Assembly (NCBI RefSeq): GCF_921294215.1
Contig: NZ_CAKLDM010000002.1
Span: forward strand, 62,001 to 126,000
Direction of reading: 5' to 3'
From: Vibrio marisflavi CECT 7928
GTDB lineage: Bacteria; Pseudomonadota; Gammaproteobacteria; Enterobacterales; Vibrionaceae
Length of the DNA stretch: 64,000 nucleotides
The position numbers were made by a program, and so were the translations under genes. Below the pieces are notes generated by a model that had not been told where the DNA came from, did no database searches, and was given only the letters and a program-made list of their open reading frames with translations. Shown here piece after piece: positions 57,481 to 64,000 of the stretch. Every line of letters starts with the position of its first letter. Position 1 is the first letter of the stretch.

Positions 57481-60063
57481 ATGTACATGAGCACCGATGA
57501 GGTTCGTAACGCGTTCCTTAAGTTCTTTGAAAGCAAAGGGCACCAAATTGTAGATAGTTCATCACTAGTACCAGCTAATGATCCCACTCTGCTATTTACT
57601 AACGCAGGGATGAACCAATTCAAAGACTGCTTTTTAGGGTTGGAAAAACGTGCGTACACACGCGCGACGACAGCTCAACGTTGTGTACGTGCTGGCGGCA
57701 AACATAATGACTTGGAAAACGTAGGCTTTACTGCCCGTCACCACACATTCTTTGAAATGTTAGGTAACTTCAGCTTTGGTGATTACTTCAAAGAAGATGC
57801 GATCGCTTTTGCATGGGAATTTCTAACAGAAGTTCTTAAGCTGCCAAAAGAGCGCTTGCTTGTCACTATCTATGAAACTGATGATGAAGCATTTGAAATC
57901 TGGAATAAGAAAGTTGGTGTTCCAGCAGAAAGCATTATTCGTATTGGTGATAAAAAAGGCGGTAAACCTTACGAATCAGATAACTTCTGGCAAATGGGTG
58001 ATACTGGACCTTGTGGCCCATGCACAGAGATCTTCTACGATCATGGCGATCATATTTGGGGTGGTAAGCCAGGTACTCCAGAAGAAGATGGCGATCGTTT
58101 CATTGAAATCTGGAACAACGTTTTCATGCAGTTTAACCGCCACGCTGATGGAACGATGGAGCCACTACCTAAACCATCGGTTGATACAGGTATGGGTATC
58201 GAGCGAATCTCTGCCATTATGCAAGGCGTTCACTCCAACTATGAAATCGACGTATTTCAAGCGTTAATCAAAGCTGCTGCAGAAGTTATTGGATATGAAG
58301 ATCTGTCTAACCAATCGCTTCGTGTTATTGCAGACCATATCCGTTCTTGCTCTTTCCTTATCGTAGACGGCGTTATGCCTTCTAATGAAGGGCGTGGTTA
58401 TGTATTGCGTCGCATCATTCGTCGCGCGGTTCGCCATGGTAACAAACTTGGCGCACAAGGAGCTTTCTTCCACAAGCTTGTTGGCGTGTTGGCTGAAGTA
58501 ATGGGCAGTGCAGGCCTAGAGCTTAAAAAGCAGCAAGCAGTTGTTGAAAAAGTACTACGTATTGAAGAAGAAAACTTCGGTAAGACGCTTGAGCGTGGTA
58601 TGGCTATTTTAAGCGATGCTCTTGATAACCTTGAAGGCAAGGTTTTAGACGGTGAGACAGTCTTTAAACTTTATGACACTTACGGGTTCCCTGCAGATTT
58701 AACCAACGATGTTGCTCGTGAGCGTGACTTCACGATTGATGAAGAAGGCTTCGAAAAAGCAATGGAAGCTCAGCGTCAACGTGCTCGTGAAGCTGGGCAG
58801 TTCGGTACTGACTACAATGCAGCTATTAAAGTGGATACAGCATCTGAATTTAGCGGCTACAACAGCACTGAATCTGAAAGCAAAGTCACAGATATTTTCG
58901 TTGATGGCCAAGCAGTGGAGTCACTATCTGCTGGCGAAAAAGCAATTCTAGTTCTTGACTCCACGCCGTTTTACGCTGAGTCGGGCGGTCAATGTGGTGA
59001 TGCAGGTGTTATTGTTACTCAAGCAGGCCAATTCAAAGTTGAAGATACTCAGAAGCTGGGTAACGCCATCGCTCACCATGGTGAAATGCTAGAAGGTGTA
59101 TTGGCAAAAGGTGATGCTGTGAATGCGAAAGTAGATGCTGAGCGTCGTCAGTCTATTTCACTTAACCACTCTGCTACTCACTTGCTGCACGCTGCACTGC
59201 GTAAAGTGCTTGGTGATCATGTTACTCAGAAAGGCTCTTTGGTTAAGGCTGAAAGCCTACGTTTTGACTTCTCTCACCTAGAAGGTATGACTGCCGCTGA
59301 GATAAAAGAAGTAGAACGTTTAGTTAACACCCATGTTCGTCAAAACCACGATATCGAAACCAATGTTATGGATATCGATGCAGCGAAAGAAAAAGGTGCA
59401 ATGGCACTATTTGGCGAAAAATACGATGACGAAGTTCGCGTATTGTCGATGGGCGATTTCTCAACTGAACTTTGTGGTGGTATTCACGCAAACAACACTG
59501 GTGATATTGGTTTATTCAAAATTACTTCTGAAGGTGGTATTGCAGCAGGTATCCGCCGTATTGAAGCTGTCACGGGTGAAGCAGCACTAGATGCGCTTGA
59601 TGCCCAGCAAGAAAAATACGAAGACAAACTATCTGAAGCGGCACAAAAAGCAAAAGCACTTGAGAAAGAAATTGCTCAACTGAAAGATAAGCTGGCTTCT
59701 CAAGCAAGCTCGAACCTAAGTAGCCAAGCAAAAGAAATTGCGGGTGTTAAGGTATTGGTTGCCCAGCTTGATGGTGCAGACAATAAAGCTCTTCGCGGCA
59801 TGGTTGATGAGCTAAAGAACCAGCTTGGTAGCGGGATTATCATGCTAGGTAATGTGGCTGGCGATAAAGTTGGCCTAATTGCTGGTGTGACTAAAGATCT
59901 AACTGGAAAAGTGAAAGCCGGTGAGCTAGTTAATATGGTTGCCCAGCAAGTGGGTGGTAAAGGTGGCGGCCGTCCAGATATGGCTCAAGCGGGTGGTAGC
60001 GATGCAGCAGCATTGCCAGCAGCGCTTGCAAGCGTTGATAGCTGGATTGAAGAGCGCTTATAA
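57481..60063 (+). CDS. alaS: alanyl-tRNA synthetase
   Basis: Class II synthetase of 860 residues. N-terminal catalytic domain ([14 protein letters not shown], motif 2 region [10 protein letters not shown]), editing domain zinc ligands in [12 protein letters not shown] and [12 protein letters not shown], and C-terminal dimerisation domain. Follows recX as in enterobacteria. Start at 57481 has AGGAAGAG; a second ATG two codons on is possible. Confidence 0.99.
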   Translation: MYMSTDEVRNAFLKFFESKGHQIVDSSSLVPANDPTLLFTNAGMNQFKDCFLGLEKRAYTRATTAQRCVRAGGKHNDLENVGFTARHHTFFEMLGNFSFGDYFKEDAIAFAWEFLTEVLKLPKERLLVTIYETDDEAFEIWNKKVGVPAESIIRIGDKKGGKPYESDNFWQMGDTGPCGPCTEIFYDHGDHIWGGKPGTPEEDGDRFIEIWNNVFMQFNRHADGTMEPLPKPSVDTGMGIERISAIMQGVHSNYEIDVFQALIKAAAEVIGYEDLSNQSLRVIADHIRSCSFLIVDGVMPSNEGRGYVLRRIIRRAVRHGNKLGAQGAFFHKLVGVLAEVMGSAGLELKKQQAVVEKVLRIEEENFGKTLERGMAILSDALDNLEGKVLDGETVFKLYDTYGFPADLTNDVARERDFTIDEEGFEKAMEAQRQRAREAGQFGTDYNAAIKVDTASEFSGYNSTESESKVTDIFVDGQAVESLSAGEKAILVLDSTPFYAESGGQCGDAGVIVTQAGQFKVEDTQKLGNAIAHHGEMLEGVLAKGDAVNAKVDAERRQSISLNHSATHLLHAALRKVLGDHVTQKGSLVKAESLRFDFSHLEGMTAAEIKEVERLVNTHVRQNHDIETNVMDIDAAKEKGAMALFGEKYDDEVRVLSMGDFSTELCGGIHANNTGDIGLFKITSEGGIAAGIRRIEAVTGEAALDALDAQQEKYEDKLSEAAQKAKALEKEIAQLKDKLASQASSNLSSQAKEIAGVKVLVAQLDGADNKALRGMVDELKNQLGSGIIMLGNVAGDKVGLIAGVTKDLTGKVKAGELVNMVAQQVGGKGGGRPDMAQAGGSDAAALPAALASVDSWIEERL

Positions 60064-60255
60064 ACAAACTTGCCCTTAACAACTAAGTTAAGGGCATGAT
60101 ATCTATGGAAACCAAGTTCTGTCATTGTTTAGGGTTATTCGAACAATACAGTGACTTGGTTTTGTTATTTTATGACTACTTTGATTTGGTGAACCTAGTT
60201 TCAGTGTGTTCAAAGTAGTACCAATGAGACTCTGATCTCGGGAAGGTGAAGACTG

Positions 60256-61434
60256 GTGAAAAAGCCCCTAATCGTGCAAAAGTTTGGTGGAACGTCTGTT
60301 GGTTCTGTCGACAGAATTCATGCTGTTGCCAAACACATCATTAAAGCTAAGAATGATGGTAATCAAGTTGTCGTCGTCGTGTCTGCTATGTCAGGAGAGA
60401 CTAATCGATTGATGAGTTTAGCTCAGCAAGTCGATAATGTTCCTCACGCGCGAGAACTTGATGTTTTGTTGTCTGCTGGTGAGCAAGTCTCTATGGCACT
60501 TCTTGCAATGACGCTAGGAAAGCTAGGCTATCCTGCGCGATCGTTGACGGGTGGACAAGCGAAAATTTTGACGAACAATCAGTTCAATGACGCAACGATT
60601 ACTCATATTGATACCACGCCAATTAAGCGATTACTCGATCAAGAGTCGATAGTGATTGTCGCTGGCTTTCAAGGTATTAATACCGAAGGGGATATCACAA
60701 CGCTAGGACGAGGTGGTTCTGATACGACAGCCGTGACATTAGCTGGCGCTTTGAGAGCAGATGAGTGCCAGATATTTACCGATGTTGATGGGATATACAC
60801 TTGCGATCCTCGTGTGGTGCCGACAGCGAGAAAGCTAGACAGTATTGATTTCCCGACGATGGAAGAGATGGCAAGAAAAGGTGCCAAGGTTCTCCACTTG
60901 CCTTCAGTACAATATGCTTGGCAAAATGATGTGCCTCTGCGCGTACTGTCTACTTTTGATAACGGCCCAGGCAGTTTAGTGAAAGGTGAAGATTGCCCTA
61001 GACCAGTATGTGGGCTGGCGTTACAACGCTCATTGCTATCGGTCCAGTTTTCTAGCGATCAAATGGCGAGTGTTGTTCAGCAGTGCCAAATGCTCGGAAT
61101 TCAGATATGGGGCACAACGACGGATCAACAATTTGGCAATATCATGATAAATCAGCAACAATTAGCTAAGCTCAATTTGTTGTTTGAAAATGAAATTAAT
61201 CATGTAGAGCCAACTAGCTTACTCACCTTAGTGGGAGGAAGAGCTGGAGAATTAATCAGTTCGGCCAGCGAACTATTAGCACAGCATATGATTAAAATCG
61301 TGCATTTCGATGTCAATGAACGTTCATTAATGTTATTTTTGTCAGCAGAATCTATCGACAAAGCAGCTAACTTGCTTCATGATTCGTACATTGCGACCAA
61401 CGAAATGCTCGAAATTCACCAAAAACGTGCATAA
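60256..61434 (+). CDS. aspartate kinase
   Basis: First step of the aspartate-family amino-acid pathway; 392 residues. N-terminal VQKFGGTSVGSVDRI, GFQGIN (~136), TLGRGGSDTTAV (~152), and two ACT regulatory domains from ~265. Single-function enzyme (no homoserine dehydrogenase). GTG start with AAGGTGAAG upstream. Located between alaS and csrA, a typical vibrio arrangement. Confidence 0.95.
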   Translation: MKKPLIVQKFGGTSVGSVDRIHAVAKHIIKAKNDGNQVVVVVSAMSGETNRLMSLAQQVDNVPHARELDVLLSAGEQVSMALLAMTLGKLGYPARSLTGGQAKILTNNQFNDATITHIDTTPIKRLLDQESIVIVAGFQGINTEGDITTLGRGGSDTTAVTLAGALRADECQIFTDVDGIYTCDPRVVPTARKLDSIDFPTMEEMARKGAKVLHLPSVQYAWQNDVPLRVLSTFDNGPGSLVKGEDCPRPVCGLALQRSLLSVQFSSDQMASVVQQCQMLGIQIWGTTTDQQFGNIMINQQQLAKLNLLFENEINHVEPTSLLTLVGGRAGELISSASELLAQHMIKIVHFDVNERSLMLFLSAESIDKAANLLHDSYIATNEMLEIHQKRA

Positions 61435-61534
61435 ATGGGGTGCTTGCACCCTAAAAGAGTGTTTACGAAATTGTCACTTTTGGTGGATAATGGTGTCGTA
61501 GCAAGTAAAGCAGAGATTACTCAAGGAGCAAAGA

Positions 61535-61732
61535 ATGCTAATTTTGACTCGCCGTGTAGGCGAAACACTTATGATCGGTGATGAAGTAACAGTAACTGTG
61601 CTTGGAGTAAAAGGTAACCAAGTACGTATTGGTGTTAACGCTCCAAAAGAAGTTTCTGTTCACCGTGAAGAAATTTACATGCGAATCCAAGCCGAAAAAG
61701 GGAATGGTAACGTTGCGTCAGGCAACTACTAA
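61535..61732 (+). CDS. csrA: carbon storage regulator CsrA
   Basis: RNA-binding translational regulator, 65 residues, dimeric. [15 protein letters not shown] at the start; RNA-binding Arg44 in the VHREEIY segment. It is followed by a strong terminator. Confidence 0.99.
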   Translation: MLILTRRVGETLMIGDEVTVTVLGVKGNQVRIGVNAPKEVSVHREEIYMRIQAEKGNGNVASGNY

Positions 61733-61743
61733 GACCGAAAGAG

Positions 61744-61769
61744 GCTAGCGAATTCGCTAGCTTTTTTTT
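61744..61769 (+). terminator. csrA terminator
   Basis: Perfect palindrome GCTAGCG-AATT-CGCTAGC with eight T residues after it. Confidence 0.95.
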
Positions 61770-61916
61770 GCCTAACTTTTCACCCAATTTCATACCTAAG
61801 TGCGATTTCTCACCGCATTGATTAAATAGCCAACAATTAACTGAAATTTTATTGTTTTTTGCCAAGAAAGTATTTGACTTATTTTTGGTAAATCGTAATA
61901 TGTGCCTCCGCAAGAC

Positions 61917-62009
61917 GGTGAGGTGGCCGAGAGGCTGAAGGCGCTCCCCTGCTAAGGGAGTATACGGTTTGTAGCCGTATCGAGGGTTCGAATCCCTCCC
62001 TCACCGCCA
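61917..62009 (+). tRNA. tRNA-Ser (GCT), copy 1
   Basis: Class II tRNA of 93 bases with a long variable arm (TATACGGTTTGTAGCCGTATC), acceptor GGTGAGG / CCTCACC, and encoded CCA. Anticodon GCT in CCCTGCTAAGGG. Identical to the copy at 62130. Confidence 0.98.
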
Positions 62010-62039
62010 TTCTTGCAGCACTTAGTTTTTAAGTGAAAC

Positions 62040-62116
62040 GCGTCCTTAGCTCAGCTGGATAGAGTACCTGGCTACGAACCAGGCGGTCGGAGGTTCGAAT
62101 CCTCCAGGACGCGCCA
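62040..62116 (+). tRNA. tRNA-Arg (ACG), type A copy 1
   Basis: 77 bases; acceptor GCGTCCT / AGGACGC, encoded CCA, anticodon ACG in CTGGCTACGAACCAG. The A34 should be deaminated to inosine. Confidence 0.98.
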
Positions 62117-62129
62117 TAATTTGAAACAC

Positions 62130-62222
62130 GGTGAGGTGGCCGAGAGGCTGAAGGCGCTCCCCTGCTAAGGGAGTATACGGTTTGTAGCCGTATCGAGGGT
62201 TCGAATCCCTCCCTCACCGCCA
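62130..62222 (+). tRNA. tRNA-Ser (GCT), copy 2
   Basis: Same 93-base sequence as copy 1, 213 bases downstream, after the first tRNA-Arg. Confidence 0.98.
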
Positions 62223-62289
62223 TTTATTGACCATAGGTCAATTTTTTTGTTTCAAATAAAATGTGTTGTGATATAGTTCACAGCCTTGC

Positions 62290-62366
62290 GCGCTCGTAGC
62301 TCAGCTGGATAGAGTACCTGGCTACGAACCAGGCGGTCGAAGGTTCGAATCCTTCCGAGCGCGCCA
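62290..62366 (+). tRNA. tRNA-Arg (ACG), type B copy 1
   Basis: 77 bases; acceptor GCGCTCG / CGAGCGC, T-stem variant GAAGG / CCTTC, anticodon ACG. Differs from type A in acceptor and T-stem only, with the pairs compensating. Confidence 0.98.
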
Positions 62367-62400
62367 TTATTTTAAAATTTCGATATTATATCGAAACCGT

Positions 62401-62477
62401 GCGTCCTTAGCTCAGCTGGATAGAGTACCTGGCTACGAACCAGGCGGTCGGAGGTTCGAATCCTCCAGGACGCGCCA
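62401..62477 (+). tRNA. tRNA-Arg (ACG), type A copy 2
   Basis: Same sequence as 62040-62116. Part of the 226-base tandem unit. Confidence 0.98.
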
Positions 62478-62515
62478 CTTATTTACAACTTGGTTTATTT
62501 TAACTTAGTTTCTGC

Positions 62516-62592
62516 GCGCTCGTAGCTCAGCTGGATAGAGTACCTGGCTACGAACCAGGCGGTCGAAGGTTCGAATCCTTCCGAGCGCGCCA
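62516..62592 (+). tRNA. tRNA-Arg (ACG), type B copy 2
   Basis: Same sequence as 62290-62366, exactly 226 bases downstream of it. Confidence 0.98.
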
Positions 62593-62626
62593 TTATTTTA
62601 AAATTTCGATATTATGTCGAAACCGT

Positions 62627-62703
62627 GCGTCCTTAGCTCAGCTGGATAGAGTACCTGGCTACGAACCAGGCGGTCGGAGGTTCGAATCCTCCAGGACGCG
62701 CCA
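62627..62703 (+). tRNA. tRNA-Arg (ACG), type A copy 3
   Basis: Same sequence as 62401-62477, exactly 226 bases downstream of it. Confidence 0.98.
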
Positions 62704-62741
62704 CTTATTTACAACTTGGTTTATTTTAACTTAGTTTCTGC

Positions 62742-62818
62742 GCGCTCGTAGCTCAGCTGGATAGAGTACCTGGCTACGAACCAGGCGGTCGAAGGTTCGA
62801 ATCCTTCCGAGCGCGCCA
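62742..62818 (+). tRNA. tRNA-Arg (ACG), type B copy 3
   Basis: Same sequence as the other type B copies; last gene of the tRNA cluster, followed by a terminator. Confidence 0.98.
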
Positions 62819-62825
62819 TCATTTT

Positions 62826-62852
62826 AAAACCTCGCTTCGGCGGGGTTTTTTC
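62826..62852 (+). terminator. tRNA cluster terminator
   Basis: AAAACCTCGC-TTCG-GCGGGGTTTT hairpin with a stable tetraloop and following T-run. Confidence 0.95.
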
Positions 62853-63042
62853 GTTTTAGCTCTGCCTAATTTCAAAACCAATTCTGTGATCTAAACAGTA
62901 TTCGCTTCTACTACTAAGTGTTAATTCCCATAATCTAAGTCGTTAAATTGACAAAAAAACATCATTCGGGATAACTTCTTAAGAACAATGTTTAACCAGT
63001 TTCAAGATGCTTGTTTTTAGTTGTCTGAGATAAGGAATGATA

Positions 63043-63294
63043 ATGACGGATATTGGAAGTCTGTTAGAAAACGCTGCGACACTCATGATCACGGGGATGG
63101 CTGCAGTTTTTCTATTTCTCACAATTTTGGTGTTTCTTGTTTCAGTTATGGCAAGAGTGGTGCCTAAGGAAGAGCCATTACCGACTCCGAGAACGACCTC
63201 TAGTAATACCAATACCTCTCAGGCGACTAGCCCACAGATAATATCGGCAATTAGCAGCGCTGTTCATCAATATCGTAAACGGAATACAAAATAG
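63043..63294 (+). CDS. oadG: oxaloacetate decarboxylase gamma subunit
   Basis: Small membrane subunit of the sodium-pumping oxaloacetate decarboxylase; 83 residues. One N-terminal helix ([20 protein letters not shown]), then a Pro/Thr/Ser-rich cytoplasmic tail. The second ATG (63043) is chosen because AAGGA lies six bases upstream. Followed by oadA after 29 bases. Confidence 0.9.
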   Translation: MTDIGSLLENAATLMITGMAAVFLFLTILVFLVSVMARVVPKEEPLPTPRTTSSNTNTSQATSPQIISAISSAVHQYRKRNTK

Positions 63295-63323
63295 ATTTTA
63301 ATGGATTAAAGGATCGTCCAATT

Positions 63324-64000
63324 ATGACAAAGCCACTTTCGATCACGGATGTTGTGTTGCGTGATGCGCACCAGTCACTATTTGCTACTCGAATGCGTAT
63401 CGAGGATATGCTTCCTATCGCAGCGAAGCTCGATGACGTTGGATATTGGTCTTTAGAAACATGGGGGGGCGCGACTTTCGATGCTTGTATCCGTTATTTG
63501 GGAGAAGATCCTTGGCAGCGTTTACGGGAATTAAAAAAGGCGATGCCGAAAACGCCTATGCAGATGCTATTGAGGGGGCAAAACTTACTTGGATATCGAC
63601 ACTATGCCGATGATGTAGTTACCAAGTTTGTAGAAAGAGCCCACCACAATGGCATGGATGTTTTCCGTATCTTTGATGCGATGAACGATATTCGTAACTT
63701 TCAAACCGCAGTGAAAGCAACAATAGATGTTGGAGCCCATGCACAAGGCACCTTGTCCTATACCACTAGTCCAGCACACAACGCTAAGACTTGGGTCGAT
63801 TTAGCTAAAAGACTGGAAGATATTGGTTGCCACTCTCTATGTATCAAGGATATGTCAGGCCTATTAAAACCCTATGAGGCGGAAGAGTTAATCACAGAAA
63901 TCAAAGCATCATGTGATATTCCATTGGCTCTGCATTGTCATGCAACAACAGGACTTTCTCTTGCGACAGCAGTTAAGGCTGCAGAAGCTGGGGTCGATAT
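63324..64000 (+). CDS. oadA: oxaloacetate decarboxylase alpha subunit (partial)
   Basis: Biotin-dependent carboxyltransferase subunit; the first 225 residues are inside the window and the gene runs off the right edge. Begins [20 protein letters not shown], with the metal-site Asp in LRDAHQS, the [11 protein letters not shown] segment, Lys in CIKDMSG and the ALHCHATTG histidines. AAAGGA ribosome site. Expected to be followed by oadB. Confidence 0.96.
   Translation, partial: MTKPLSITDVVLRDAHQSLFATRMRIEDMLPIAAKLDDVGYWSLETWGGATFDACIRYLGEDPWQRLRELKKAMPKTPMQMLLRGQNLLGYRHYADDVVTKFVERAHHNGMDVFRIFDAMNDIRNFQTAVKATIDVGAHAQGTLSYTTSPAHNAKTWVDLAKRLEDIGCHSLCIKDMSGLLKPYEAEELITEIKASCDIPLALHCHATTGLSLATAVKAAEAGVD

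Larger units (their letters stand above)
62290..62741 (+). repeat. 226-base tandem duplication of a tRNA-Arg pair
   Basis: Unit = type B tRNA-Arg, spacer, type A tRNA-Arg, spacer. Units begin at 62290 and 62516 and a partial third (type B only) at 62742. The spacers are also nearly identical, so the array arose by recent unequal crossing-over. Confidence 0.93.

Noticed and set aside
62029..62223. 64-codon minus-strand frame across tRNA genes
   Set aside because: It is the antisense of tRNA-Arg and tRNA-Ser, a well-known false gene type.
62290..62741. CRISPR-like regular repeat
   Set aside because: The regular 226-base period is a tandem tRNA array, not short repeats with unique spacers; no cas genes are in the window.

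Overview
The window reads as a chromosome segment of a Vibrio species (gamma-proteobacterium). The evidence is gene order in the conserved part: rpsU-yqeY-dnaG-rpoD, tsaD / plsY / folB-folK-uppP, ftsB-ispD-ispF-truD-surE-pcm-nlpD-rpoS, mutS, pncC-recA-recX-alaS, aspartokinase-csrA, a Ser/Arg tRNA cluster, then oadG-oadA, with protein sequences of gamma-proteobacterial type. I cannot fix the species from sequence alone.

Layout. (1) 1-10,000: accessory metabolism. A PTS EIIC permease, a LamB-type porin and a LacI-type regulator each carry a GTAACCGGTTAC-like operator upstream, so they form a local sugar-uptake regulon. Between them lie two tiny paralogous genes (49 and 56 aa), a cytochrome b561 and a small membrane protein. 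An alpha/beta hydrolase and an MHS-type MFS transporter follow. (2) 9,957-19,290: tRNA-Pro(GGG); a sensory cluster (hybrid histidine kinase, stand-alone 5TM-LYT membrane sensor, periplasmic binding protein); an unknown coiled-coil protein; a three-gene operon resembling a phage O/P-type replication module without a phage; and a LysR gene facing a broken MFS gene. (3) 19,290-37,925: hemB, then two tandem genomic islands in the 3' end of a tRNA-Ile2(CAT) gene. The tRNA fragment occurs at 20464, 25186 and, intact, at 37850. Island A (20464-25185) has no integrase and carries a lipoprotein, a duplicated small gene, a degenerate tRNA-like sequence and a three-gene cassette with a proteasome-like Ntn hydrolase. 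Island B (25186-37849) carries a tyrosine integrase, an AlpA-type regulator, a complete type I restriction system (R-S-M), a probable membrane-acting toxin with an overlapping immunity gene, a YagK/YfjJ-type putative HUH replication protein and a zinc-ribbon protein. (4) 38,000-64,000: conserved housekeeping genes listed above, ending in oadA cut by the window edge.

How the parts work together. Region 1 is likely inducible uptake of a beta-glucoside or oligosaccharide: porin in the outer membrane, PTS in the inner membrane, LacI repressor. Region 3 is a defence and competition hotspot. Region 4 covers replication and transcription initiation, isoprenoid, folate and envelope synthesis, SOS repair (recA with a LexA box over its promoter) and stress response (nlpD-rpoS).

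Best candidates for something undescribed: the Ntn-hydrolase cassette in island A (22216-24838), the toxin/immunity pair in island B (34404-36082), the orphan O/P-like operon (15195-17584), the 8-nt-anticodon-loop tRNA-like element (22131-22204), and the paired micro-proteins at 1711-2124.
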